Shown piece after piece: positions 6,245 through 13,338 of a stretch of DNA of 14,864 bases. Position 1 is the first letter of the stretch. Every line of letters begins with the position of its first letter. The position numbers and the translations under genes were made by a program. This stretch comes from CAZART01 sp964487555 (GTDB lineage: Bacteria; Bacteroidota; Rhodothermia; Rhodothermales; VXPQ01). The stretch is from assembly GCA_964487555.1 (NCBI GenBank), contig CAZART010000124.1, forward strand, positions 1 through 14,864, given 5' to 3'. The notes below the pieces were generated by a model. It had not been told where the DNA came from. It saw only the letters and a program-made list of their open reading frames with translations, and searched no databases.

Positions 6245-7402
6245 ATGATCCGGCGAAATCGTCATTTCGACCGCGTAGTGCGGCTCCTGCAAACCCATCC
6301 CGTCGTTGGGATACTTGGTGCCCGGCAGGTTGGAAAGACCACGCTCGCTCGTGAGATCATGAAAGGCTTCGCCGATACGGCGACACGATTCGATCTGGAG
6401 GATCCGGACGATGTGGCCCGTCTCGCCGAGCCGAAGCTAGCGCTCGGCGGGCTTGAAGGACTCGTCGTGCTGGATGAGATTCAGCGGCGGCCCGAAATTT
6501 TCCCCGTGCTGCGGGTGCTCGTCGATCGATCGGAGAACCCATCGAAATTTCTGGTGCTTGGGAGTGCCGGTCCGGACCTGCTCCGACAAAATTCGGAGAC
6601 ACTGGCCGGACGCATCGCATATCATGAACTCGCCGGATTTTCGATTGACGAGGTCGGATCCGATCAGTCGGATCGTCTGTGGATCCGCGGTGGTTTTCCG
6701 CGATCGTTCCTCGCGCCCACTGCCGAAGCATCATTCGATTGGCGCCGCGGATTCATACGAACGTTTCTCGAGCGCGACCTTCCTGCACTGGGCATTCAGA
6801 TTCCGGGGCCGACGCTCCAGCGATTCTGGCGGATGCTGGCGCATTACCACGGACAGCTTTGGAACGGCGCCGAGCTCGGGCGTGCGTTCGGCGTTTCGGC
6901 GACAACCGTGCGGCGATATGTTGATCTTCTCGAATCGGCCCTTGTCGTTCGCGCCCTACCACCCTGGTTCGAGAACATCGGCAAGCGGCAGGTCAAAGCA
7001 CCGAAGATTTACATCAAGGACAGCGGTCTGGTGCATGCCCTTCTGGGTGTCGAGACGCGAGCGGACCTCGAGGGGCATCCGAAAGTCGGTGCGTCGTGGG
7101 AGGGATTTGTTATGCGGGAGCTCGCAAGGCATCTGGGTGCGCGACCTGAAGAGCAGTATTTCTGGGCCACCCACGCCGGTGCCGAGCTGGATCTTCTCGT
7201 CGTTCGCGGCCGAAAGCGCCGCGGCTTCGAGATCAAGCGAACGACATCGCCGTCGAGCACCCGCTCCATGCATGCGGCGCGCTCCAGCCTCGGAATTGAA
7301 CGGATCGACGTCATCCATGCCGGAGAACACACCTTCCCGCTAGCGGACCGTATCCGTGCAGTCGCTATGGCCCGCATGTTCGATGACATCGAACCGTTGT
7401 AG
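6245..7402 (+). CDS. AAA_14 ATPase with DUF4143 C-terminal domain
   Basis: A complete 385-residue protein of the AAA_14/DUF4143 family, common in accessory regions of bacteria and archaea and without a settled function. Walker A is GARQVGKTT (25-33) and Walker B LVVLDE (73-78). A sensor-like FLVLGSAG (102-108) and the ETLAGR segment (118-123) precede the linker. DUF4143 begins near FLERDLPALG (174-183) and continues through a winged-helix-like part (about 205-235), then KAPKIYIKDSGL (252-262). The end carries AELDLLV plus GFEIKR (Glu314, Asp316, Glu329, Lys331), an ELD...EIK pattern like that of PD-(D/E)XK nucleases. The family is often linked to mobile or defence-like DNA, but that role is inference. 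The start is fixed by the ATG 12 bp after the palindrome. It converges with the Uma2 gene, their stops 15 bp apart. Confidence 0.92.
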   Translation: MIRRNRHFDRVVRLLQTHPVVGILGARQVGKTTLAREIMKGFADTATRFDLEDPDDVARLAEPKLALGGLEGLVVLDEIQRRPEIFPVLRVLVDRSENPSKFLVLGSAGPDLLRQNSETLAGRIAYHELAGFSIDEVGSDQSDRLWIRGGFPRSFLAPTAEASFDWRRGFIRTFLERDLPALGIQIPGPTLQRFWRMLAHYHGQLWNGAELGRAFGVSATTVRRYVDLLESALVVRALPPWFENIGKRQVKAPKIYIKDSGLVHALLGVETRADLEGHPKVGASWEGFVMRELARHLGARPEEQYFWATHAGAELDLLVVRGRKRRGFEIKRTTSPSSTRSMHAARSSLGIERIDVIHAGEHTFPLADRIRAVAMARMFDDIEPL

Positions 7403-7417
7403 GTTATGGCGACGGCG

Positions 7418-8002
7418 TCACGGAAACGTGCGCGGGTCGAACGTAAATTCCGGAAGAACATCCTCTCCCGAAAGGGTCTCGTCGAAGGATTCGATCATCT
7501 CGCTGCCGTTCGCGCGGAAAACGTAAGCAACGCGTTCGAACGGATCGATCAGCCATCCGAGCCGGCAGCCGTTCTCCATCCACTCGGTCATTTTCAGCTT
7601 GAGCTGCGAGATGCTGTCGCCGGGAGAGCGGATCTCGGCAAGAAAATCCGGCACGATAGGCGCGAACTTCTCCTGCTGCTCCTTTGTGAGTCGGCTCCAT
7701 CGATCGAGGCGTATCCACGCCGAGTCCGGTGCTCGCATGGCGCCGTTAGGCAGGCGAAACCCTCCGGAGGAATCGAAAACGATACCGTCCTTCTGGCGCT
7801 GGTTCCAGTCTTTGAGTGCCCAAACGAGATCCGCATGGCGGGCACTCGAGGACGCTCCGGCAGGTGGCATAATCTCTAGCTGCCCGGCCGCATTCTGCTC
7901 GATCCGGAGGTCCGGATTCGCCGCGCAGATCTTCAGCAGATCATCGTCGCTGAGGCGGATGACGTCCGAAAGATCGAGCACGTAGGGTTCAGGCTCCCAC
8001 AT
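7418..8002 (-). CDS. Uma2 family (DUF820) endonuclease-like protein
   Basis: A complete 194-residue Uma2 protein from the other main subgroup of the family, only distantly like the one at 3453-4034. Family landmarks are LSDDDLLKICAANPDLRIE (17-35), QLEIMPPAG (41-49), APDSAWI with Asp93, PDFLAEIRSP with Glu123, then KLKMTEWMENGCRLGWLIDP with Lys135/Lys137. The Asp/Glu/Lys set of the PD-(D/E)XK-type fold is kept, so it may be active, although the biological target is unknown for the family. Its first 76 codons and the DNA upstream are duplicated at 4130-4421. It is transcribed towards the DUF4143 ATPase and the 3' ends nearly touch. A decayed Uma2 of the 3453-type lies directly upstream on the same strand. 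Confidence 0.9.
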   Translation of the reverse strand: MWEPEPYVLDLSDVIRLSDDDLLKICAANPDLRIEQNAAGQLEIMPPAGASSSARHADLVWALKDWNQRQKDGIVFDSSGGFRLPNGAMRAPDSAWIRLDRWSRLTKEQQEKFAPIVPDFLAEIRSPGDSISQLKLKMTEWMENGCRLGWLIDPFERVAYVFRANGSEMIESFDETLSGEDVLPEFTFDPRTFP

Positions 8003-8067
8003 GGCGTGTCACCGTTATCTGAACTATAGACACGTAAGCAACGCTGGATATAACCTCGAGTTCGAGA
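7775..8067. repeat. Duplicated segment copy 2 (Uma2 5' end plus upstream DNA)
   Basis: Partner of 4130-4421, in the same orientation about 3.6 kb away. This copy belongs to an intact gene and is probably closer to the ancestral arrangement. The conserved upstream 65 bp likely contain the promoter of this Uma2 gene. Confidence 0.8.
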
Positions 8068-8130
8068 TTTGTCGCTCGAAAGGTCTTTGGAATGATGCGC
8101 AGATTTTGGGCGCGCAGTTCAGATCTAGAC

Positions 8131-8246
8131 GAAGAAACCGCACAACGGCCACGTCAGGTTGCGGTTGGACGTACCGATGGCGGCATCTCGATGAGCTGTC
8201 CTTCGATGAGCTCCGCCCGAAATTCGACAGGGAAGATGCCGAAGTC
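8131..8246 (-). pseudogene. Eroded Uma2 remnant
   Basis: Reading the minus strand from 8246, the frame gives FPVEFRAELIEGQLIEMPP, almost the same as LPVDLRAELIEGQLIEMPA in the Uma2 protein at 3453-4034. About ten codons later it meets a stop. In the next frame the stretch RYVQPQPDVAVVRF (around 8175-8135) matches RYNEPHPDLAVVRL of the same protein. About 35 residues between the two blocks are missing, the frame is shifted, and nothing of the IEV/K nuclease core follows. The DNA around GAGCTCATCGAAGGACAGC is very similar in both places. It is a deleted, frameshifted paralogue whose upstream end borders the last codons of the PRC-barrel-like gene. Confidence 0.75.
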
Positions 8247-8805
8247 AAAAGTGCCACTGCACCTCAAACGAGATATTGCTGAGTCGCGTCCAGTCCGGCG
8301 GCGCAAGATGTTCGAGACGCGTCCAGTTAGGTCCCGGAGCGAAAACCGGCGCCGACCACGACCTTGAGCCGTCTCCCTGGTCGTGGCGCACGGTCAACCT
8401 GCTGGAGGGGAGTGCAGGCACGGTCTCCGGCGAATGTAGCCGCTCCGTGACACTCGGGCGCGGATTAGGGAAGAATCGCACGAGGCTCTTCAGGAGCTGC
8501 GGTTCAGGAAGCTCGTCTTCATACTCCATGCAATATTTGGGCAGCGACCGCTTCGTGAGCTCGCGGAGGTGAATTTGCGAGCGTTCGTCATCGACTAGCG
8601 TGATGCTGCCCACGGGCACGAGGTACTCCTTCGTATCGAACCACTCTCGGACGGCCAGTTTGAGCATGCGCACCTGCTCATCCCCGTCCTTGACCCACCC
8701 GGAGACATAGCCAAGACGCAGCCCGAGCGCATCCAGCACGACATATCCCGCAATACCGTACGAGCCTTCGCCAAGCGGCAAGTCTGTCAATGTCCAGTTG
8801 GCCAT
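8245..8805 (-). CDS. PRC-barrel-like domain protein
   Basis: A 186-residue protein from the ATG at 8805 (a GTG at 8808 is also possible). Residues about 17-90 read as a PRC-barrel-like beta domain: GYVVLDALGLRLGYVSGW, a strand-rich middle, then KEYLVPVGSITLVDDERSQI and a helix LRELTKRSLPKY. PRC-barrel proteins occur in photosynthetic reaction-centre H subunits, in RimM, and in many small stress or storage proteins of unknown role; this resembles the last group. The remaining 95 residues are proline-rich and low in structure, with NWTRL and DWTRL eleven residues apart near the end (33-bp period, CGCGTCCAGT at 8285 and 8318). The stop falls at the edge of the Uma2 remnant, so the C-terminus may have been altered. 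Partner and function are unknown. Confidence 0.65.
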   Translation of the reverse strand: MANWTLTDLPLGEGSYGIAGYVVLDALGLRLGYVSGWVKDGDEQVRMLKLAVREWFDTKEYLVPVGSITLVDDERSQIHLRELTKRSLPKYCMEYEDELPEPQLLKSLVRFFPNPRPSVTERLHSPETVPALPSSRLTVRHDQGDGSRSWSAPVFAPGPNWTRLEHLAPPDWTRLSNISFEVQWHF

Positions 8806-8843
8806 CACCCGGATATCCTGTTTACTAAAGCGTCGCCCCTAAT

Positions 8844-8871
8844 AGAACACATCAGGAAACCTGATGGTTCT
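8844..8871. terminator. Hairpin upstream of the PRC-barrel gene
   Basis: AGAAC-A-CATCAGG (8844-8856) pairs with CCTGATG-GTTCT (8860-8871), a 12-bp stem with one bulged A and a 3-base loop. It lies between the fragment ending at 8884 and the PRC-barrel start at 8805. On the + strand it is followed by a weak T-rich run (CATTTTATC); on the minus strand there is no T-tract. It may be a terminator or a regulatory hairpin. Confidence 0.4.
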
Positions 8872-8883
8872 GCCTCATTTTAT

Positions 8884-9000
8884 CTATGGCCGGAAGATAG
8901 GTAAGGCGACTATTCGGAAACCGACATTCTCGCGATTCGGCTGCGACAGGTTAAAAAATGTCCAGGAACTGACATAGAGGCATCCACCCGGAGACCTCCC
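8884..9000 (-). pseudogene. C-terminal fragment of an FGE/SUMF1-type (formylglycine-generating enzyme-like) domain
   Basis: The last 38 codons of a minus-strand frame read PGGCLYVSSWTFFNLSQPN followed by RENVGFRIVALP. This fits the closing segment of FGE-sulfatase domains, which typically have RGGSW, a run of aromatic and polar residues, an Arg near the NR position, and ENVGFR[VI]. The equivalent of RGGSW is SPGGC. Upstream in this frame no further domain sequence can be recognised, so only the tail survives. In Bacteroidota such domains often occur in secreted or surface proteins. The assignment rests on one short motif. Confidence 0.45.
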
Positions 9001-9045
9001 ATGGGGCGCTTGAGATCCCGGCATGATCTCGATCAGTTTGAAAAT

Positions 9046-9117
9046 GCCAGCTACGTGAATCTTCAAATGGATCATCTGACTTCCGGGACCTACTTCGTCC
9101 GGGTCGCGAAGCCAGGC
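9046..9117 (+). pseudogene. Remnant of a T9SS C-terminal sorting domain
   Basis: In the + strand frame, residues YVNLQMDHLTSGTYFVRVAK resemble the closing strands of a type A sorting domain; compare LDAGALPAGLYLIRV in the protein at 4732-5700. The L-x-S-G-T-Y-x-x-R-V core is the family hallmark. No PNP motif or upstream cargo sequence was found, and the frame continues past the domain without the usual stop, so this is a fragment. It overlaps no credible minus-strand gene. Confidence 0.45.
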
Positions 9118-9309
9118 CAAGGGGATCCACATGATCATCCTTCTGCGGTGATGTCGCGGAGTCGGTTCGGCTTGCGTAATTGCTTGTTGAGCCAAAACGA
9201 TACCGCGCGTGCTTGGCGGTTCCAGAAAGCCACGTCGGCGAGCATAAATCGGGTCGGCCCCTGACACATGGCAAACATCTGCAACCTTGCCGCCGCTCGG
9301 GACCTCTCG
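9118..9309. other. Unassigned stretch, possible small coding remnant
   Basis: No intact gene. On the minus strand the frame ending at 9135 gives a protein-like run, ADVAFWNRQARAVSFWLNKQ, continuing to RDITAEG, that I cannot place. It may be the tail of another broken gene. The frame further upstream is a shadow of the GH16-like gene. Confidence 0.3.
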
Positions 9310-10683
9310 CTAAGACCCCCGGCATCCGGATTGTTCAACCCGAATAGTTCTGGCGGCGCCGGCGGTCTTTGTCGGATTGTACGCATTTGACACGTGGGCG
9401 GAAATCCGCACGGCATCCACTCCGCACATATCGGAGAGGCTAATGGACCTGCTGTCGACCTGTATCGGCCGCAGCCATCTTTCGGTGCTCTCGTCACGCC
9501 GTTCGTAGGCAAAATCCAAACGATAGATGCCTCCGCGCGGAGGCATGGATATCGTCCATGTTCCGCCCGCACGAGCGTTCACCTCGCTCGGTCCTCGTAT
9601 TGTAAGGTCGTGGGAAGACGGCGTATTGATCGCCTTAACATCCAGAAACTCGTACCCGGTAGTGTTTACGCGCACGTGCCCGTCCTTCTTAAGCCCCATG
9701 ATCGTCGACAAATACTCATGGAAACTAGAAATGATGGAGGGAGAATAGTAGAACCAATCAACATCCAGAGTGAAAGGATTGTCGAGGTCCGTATCGTCGT
9801 TATCTGATTTATCCGGCGCTGCTTTGAGGAGAAACTGCGGCACGAGATCACTCTTCGGCAGATTGCGCCTGAGAATGATTGGATCTTCATAACCCGTAGC
9901 GCTCGCCCACCAGGAGACTGGAGAGGAGCCTTGCGCTTCGGAATGGAGCATGTAAGAGACTTTCTCTCCGTCCCATGTAAAGATGATGTTCCACCAACGA
10001 TCTACAAACAGGCTCGAACCTTCGTACACGCAATCATTGGCGTAGTAGCGCGGCCGGGAGCCGGTTGCACCGTAGCAGTCTACGTGCACGCTCTCAACCG
10101 TTCGATCCTCCCAGTTGCTTACGATCATCAAATTATTTGCCTGTCCCGAGCAACTTCTCGAGCCCGGATGAGAAAAGCACGAGTTGAATTCCAGGTCGAG
10201 TTCATTCGCAAGATTGGCTCCGCCTTGTGTCATGTACCGATTGGGGCTTCCGGCCCAGAAGGAGGAGATGAGGTAATTCTCGTCATCGAGGTGATGGAAT
10301 CGAACGCGGGCGCCATATGTGCCCTGTCCAAGTGCCATGCCCATGATGACGGCCGGCAATCTAGCGCTTCGTGAGTCGTCTCGACCTAATGTCAGACGAT
10401 TTCCCGAAGGTACATTGAGCGTCATCACTCCGTTGCTGAATGCTATTTCCCCGCGATCAAACGCCAGGTCATCCCAATTGTAGCTCCGCCACATGGGCGT
10501 ACTGCGAGTTCGGATAGGCCCGACCTCCCATGCATTCGAACTAAAAAGGTGAGCAGGCGAATTGTAATTGAAATCGTCAAAAATAATGTGATCACTCGCC
10601 AGGTCAACAGCATTTTGTGCCAAAGATGTTTCAGTGACGAAGATTAATAGAACCAAGACGAGAAATTGACGCGAGTACGTCAT
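9310..10683 (-). CDS. Secreted GH16-like (concanavalin A-like fold) protein
   Basis: From the ATG at 10683 the protein has 457 residues with a clear signal peptide (MTYSRQFLVLVLLIFVTETS, cleavage near LA-Q at 22-23). The open frame reaches back to 10905, but that extension would bury the signal peptide. Residues about 32-315 look like a GH16/laminarinase-type jelly roll: GTYGARVRFHH (121-131), the active-site pattern ELDLEF (161-166; Glu161 nucleophile, Asp163, Glu165 acid/base by family analogy), DRWWNIIFTWDGEKVSYML (228-246), and LDVDWFYYSP (306-315), the usual last strand. GH16 enzymes cut beta-1,3/1,4-glucans or galactans. A C-terminal part (about 330-457) appears to be a beta-sandwich with Cys pairs and no T9SS sorting motif. 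It lies downstream of a polysaccharide locus, so it may act on that polymer. Base composition looks more A/T-rich than its neighbours. Confidence 0.75.
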   Translation of the reverse strand: MTYSRQFLVLVLLIFVTETSLAQNAVDLASDHIIFDDFNYNSPAHLFSSNAWEVGPIRTRSTPMWRSYNWDDLAFDRGEIAFSNGVMTLNVPSGNRLTLGRDDSRSARLPAVIMGMALGQGTYGARVRFHHLDDENYLISSFWAGSPNRYMTQGGANLANELDLEFNSCFSHPGSRSCSGQANNLMIVSNWEDRTVESVHVDCYGATGSRPRYYANDCVYEGSSLFVDRWWNIIFTWDGEKVSYMLHSEAQGSSPVSWWASATGYEDPIILRRNLPKSDLVPQFLLKAAPDKSDNDDTDLDNPFTLDVDWFYYSPSIISSFHEYLSTIMGLKKDGHVRVNTTGYEFLDVKAINTPSSHDLTIRGPSEVNARAGGTWTISMPPRGGIYRLDFAYERRDESTERWLRPIQVDSRSISLSDMCGVDAVRISAHVSNAYNPTKTAGAARTIRVEQSGCRGS

Positions 10684-10978
10684 ATCAGAATATTCATTGA
10701 ATGAATTACGCTTGTTTAAAATGATCAGATGGCCGGTACTGATCGCAAGGAATGCGGGTTGAAAGCGAAACCCCATGCTTATTTTAGTCCAATCAACAGG
10801 ATTGGGATACGTTATCTGGATCGCCCTGCCGCGAATAAGCCACGTTTCACATCCTCGGTTTGGGAGCGGAGATTCCAGCTCACGTGAGCGCCGAGCGCAA
10901 AACACCTTGCCATCTCATTCGTCCCTGACGGAGCGGCGATAGTCCCAAAGAATGTGCAGTCGGTGACTACGTACTAGT
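10684..10978. other. Gap upstream of the GH16-like gene
   Basis: These 295 bp contain no supported gene. The part nearest the start (10684-10740) is A/T-rich and probably carries the promoter. The GH16 frame is open through most of it, but no domain or signal lies there. Confidence 0.5.
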
Positions 10979-11487
10979 TCACGCGCCGTCTCGCGCTCGA
11001 AGTCGTCCAAGTCGTCCAAAATAGACGGCAGTACGGGCAATCTCGGGAGCGATGCTGGTAGCAGCCGCTCCACTGATTCCGAATGTCGTAATCACTGCAA
11101 GATTGAGGCCGACATTGAGAAGTACGACTCCAAGCAGAAAGTATGATATGAATGTTTCGTCTTGCTTCGAAACGACCGCCGCATAAAGGAGACTATAGAT
11201 GCAGAAGAACGGAAAGCTCCACAACCAGAATCTGAAGCGCAGCCACGCCCGGGCTGTACGCAGCATCTGGATCAAGGGGCCGAATGACGATCGGTTCAAG
11301 TAGCACGAGCGACACTGCAATCAACATGCTCACACCGCCGAGACCGGCGAAGCACCTCCGAAGCAAACGGTCGAAGCCGCCCCTATCCGATGTTGACTGC
11401 AATTCGATGCACTGCTCGATCCTGGCGTTCATTTTCTCGAATGGAACGGCCGGGACGACGCCGGACGAAGGTGCCGTCCGGCCTATA
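10979..11487 (-). pseudogene. Wzx/MATE-type polysaccharide flippase, truncated and frameshifted
   Basis: Two overlapping minus-strand frames together give the C-terminal third of an oligosaccharide flippase. The upstream frame has DRLLRRCFAGLGGVSMLIAV, LLEPIVIR and AALQIL. The downstream frame takes over with WSFPFFCIYSLLYAAVVSKQ, then SYFLLGVVLLNVGLNLAVI and FGISGAAATSIAPEIAR, which is the usual order of the last transmembrane helices in this family. The switch is at about 11221-11225: removing one G from GTTGTGGAGC restores AALQILVWSFPFF. About 165 of an expected 450-500 residues remain. The upstream end meets an in-frame stop at 11487-11489, next to the end of the decayed transferase, so the N-terminal two thirds are deleted. 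Lipid-linked oligosaccharide export by this copy is not possible. Confidence 0.75.
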
Positions 11488-11650
11488 TTTCATAAATCTT
11501 CAGCACAGCAGCGGTCCAAGGACGCATCCAGTCGTGCTCGCGCAATAGTTTCGTGTGCCGTAAATCGCTCTTCCGCTTGAAACGGGAGGTCTGCTAGTCG
11601 GAGGCGCCGGCTTACGATTGGCAGCGCTCGAGTCCATCCAGGCCTATGCA
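11483..11650 (-). pseudogene. Decayed tail of a probable glycosyltransferase
   Basis: On the minus strand one frame reads RALPIVSRRLRLADLPFQAE followed by ERFTAHETIA, resembling the end of a GT-B transferase (conserved x-LPIV strand, then C-terminal helices). The frame is then lost. A neighbouring frame supplies REHDWMRPWTAAVLKIYEI and a stop at 11483-11485, like the helix ending in IYE that closes many GT4 proteins. Joining the two needs a small indel near 11525. Nothing of the N-terminal domain is present upstream. The identification is by pattern only. Its stop overlaps the flippase remnant, suggesting one deletion event brought them together. Confidence 0.4.
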
Positions 11651-11688
11651 TTCGCCCAGTTACGGCCGAACGGAGTTACATCGACGCG

Positions 11689-12546
11689 TCAGCCAACATC
11701 TGCGAGAAGCCCCGACCGTCTCGGCGGCGGCTGAATGCCCTCCGGTCCGACCAGATCCACCAGGAAGTCCCGATACCATTTCGGCGACCTCCACTTCTCA
11801 TTCAGCGGCCATCCGACGTCAAGGACATCCAGATGCTCTTCGGCAAACGCAATGCCTTTTCCAAACCATTCGATGGGCAGAACGCTTTCGAGATCGATCA
11901 GAGATAGTCGGTTTCCGGATCTGATGACGTTGTGAAACTCGAGATCGTAGAGGTAGAAACCGGAGCGACGCGTGACCTCGCAGATCACCTCGCGTAATGC
12001 ACCGCCCACGTATTGCTCGAACTCGTAGAGGTTCAGCGGATCTCCCTCACGGATCGCGTACCCGAAAATATGGCCGGCATCGTCCTGAATGATGTAGCTG
12101 AGGTTTGGGCAGAGGAAGTCATATACCCCGGCGTCCAGCGCCGGCCGGAGGAACGCACCTTCTCCACGAGAGCAGAAGTGCTCGTCGAAGACTTTGACGA
12201 AGTCCTTCGTCTTGGCATCGAAGTAGATCTTGCATCCCCGCGGAATCCAGGAGCCTCGCCGCCCGAAGCGATCCTCCTCGCTTCCGCTTTCGTCGGCGTC
12301 GAACCGTCGATAGATGTCGTCCCGGACGAGCGAGTAGCGGGAGGTGTCCTCGAGATCCAGAACGGATGGGCCGATATTCGCGAATGGTCGGCTGAGCCGC
12401 CTCTCGTGTGATTCGTCGCTCAGATAGGTCTCCGCCTGTCTGGACAGATCCCGGGCGAACGCCTCGTCGAGCCCATACCCCGTGATCTTCTGAAACAGAT
12501 AGACCGATCGTCGCTCCGCGTAGTTGATGAGCCTGGACAAAGTCAT
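11689..12546 (-). CDS. Predicted protein-kinase-like/APH-fold protein in a polysaccharide locus
   Basis: A 285-residue protein of no family I can name with certainty. The order of its motifs matches the protein kinase/aminoglycoside phosphotransferase fold. It has a lysine strand DFVKVFDEHF (Lys118) and a candidate helix Glu (about 129) in SRGEGAFL. A hinge-like strand IFGYAIREG (160-168) follows. The catalytic-loop candidate YDLEFHNVI (Asp201, Asn206) and a metal-binding LIDLES (Asp218, in place of DFG) come after. No signal peptide or membrane segment is visible, so it is cytoplasmic. By analogy with LPS/capsule sugar kinases it could phosphorylate a sugar or lipid-linked intermediate, but this is inference. 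It follows the methyltransferase by 21 bp, pointing to an operon. Confidence 0.6.
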   Translation of the reverse strand: MTLSRLINYAERRSVYLFQKITGYGLDEAFARDLSRQAETYLSDESHERRLSRPFANIGPSVLDLEDTSRYSLVRDDIYRRFDADESGSEEDRFGRRGSWIPRGCKIYFDAKTKDFVKVFDEHFCSRGEGAFLRPALDAGVYDFLCPNLSYIIQDDAGHIFGYAIREGDPLNLYEFEQYVGGALREVICEVTRRSGFYLYDLEFHNVIRSGNRLSLIDLESVLPIEWFGKGIAFAEEHLDVLDVGWPLNEKWRSPKWYRDFLVDLVGPEGIQPPPRRSGLLADVG

Positions 12547-12567
12547 CGGACGCTCATCATATGGGCC

Positions 12568-13338
12568 TTAGAGTCCTCGGATTTTCGCCCGCAGCTGTGA
12601 GGCCATCATGCGAAGCTGCCGATACCTTGTGACTCCGACACGTTTGGCCGCTTCACGTATGTGGTCTGCGATCTCTTCCGCCGAGACGGTCTCAACAGGC
12701 TCGTCCAGGGTGATCTTGAACATCTTTCGTGCGCCCTTCGCGCCATGCCGGGTTTCTCCGAGCAGCTCGACCTTGGCCCGCACCTGATTCCGCACGAGGG
12801 CGTCGTTGATAACGGTTTCGACATCTCGCTGGTCATACCAGAGCCTCACACGATGGGGCGTCTCGGTGGGAGAGTCCTCGTTCGGCACCTCGAAAAACGT
12901 CACGTTTGAACCACGGACGAGATCACAGAATGCCTTATCCCACTCGGCGACCGTCTTGAGATAATTCCCAAATCCGTCCCCCATGTGGTGAAAGACGCTC
13001 AGGACGAGCTGATAATCCGACGGGACGGTACAAATCCGTTCGAAAGTGGCAGGCCCGAAGATGCTGTCGACGACAATGTTGTTCGTAATACCGAACTCGT
13101 CCAACCGGCTTCGGTGTTCGGTCAGACCTCGGCCACCGGTCATGATTCCGGCCTCCACTGAGACGACGCTGGAGCGAGGATACGCCCCTGCTATTCGGAC
13201 GCTGAACCATCCGGCGTCGCTCCCCCAGTCGACCAGGACGAACGGTTCATTCGTGACGTGATCCTCCAGTAGGGCCCACCTTTCATGATATATAGAGTCA
13301 GGCGCGTAGCCCCACGTCCGGGATGATAACTGGGTCAA
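12568..13338 (-). CDS. Class I SAM-dependent methyltransferase
   Basis: A 256-residue protein with a Rossmann-type SAM-binding start: motif I FVLVDWGSDAGWFSVRIA (33-50; D-x-G-S-x-x-G), then VVSVE with Glu62 as the likely ribose-binding acid, and a post-I/motif IV region around YQLVLSVFHHMGD. The C-terminal part (about 195-256), with KMFKITLDEP and a basic helix ending RAKIRGL, is not a known catalytic domain. Together with the adjacent glycosyltransferase it most likely methylates a sugar or polymer terminus, but the acceptor cannot be read from sequence. The best start is a TTG at 13338, since no ATG or GTG lies near the conserved N-terminus. The kinase-like gene follows after 21 bp. The 162 bp before the start (13339-13500) contain no gene and should hold any separate promoter. 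Confidence 0.75.
   Translation of the reverse strand: MTQLSSRTWGYAPDSIYHERWALLEDHVTNEPFVLVDWGSDAGWFSVRIAGAYPRSSVVSVEAGIMTGGRGLTEHRSRLDEFGITNNIVVDSIFGPATFERICTVPSDYQLVLSVFHHMGDGFGNYLKTVAEWDKAFCDLVRGSNVTFFEVPNEDSPTETPHRVRLWYDQRDVETVINDALVRNQVRAKVELLGETRHGAKGARKMFKITLDEPVETVSAEEIADHIREAAKRVGVTRYRQLRMMASQLRAKIRGL

Noticed and set aside
5884..6354. 156-codon + strand frame taken as a single gene
   Set aside because: Its first 58 codons are not protein-like and the end runs through the palindrome and the ATPase 5' end; only the signal peptide from 6058 looks real.
6453..7343. 296-codon + strand frame inside the DUF4143 ATPase gene
   Set aside because: Alternative frame of the ATPase, rich in serine, arginine and cysteine, whereas the ATPase frame carries Walker A, Walker B and DUF4143 motifs.
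9527..9546. 20-bp perfect palindrome ATGCCTCCGCGCGGAGGCAT
   Set aside because: It lies inside the GH16-like coding sequence (codes around PPRGGI) and is readily explained by GC-rich codons; no copy was seen near a gene start.
10684..10905. N-terminal extension of the GH16-like gene to an ATG at 10905
   Set aside because: It would place 74 residues before a clear signal peptide; the ATG at 10683 gives a normal secreted protein.
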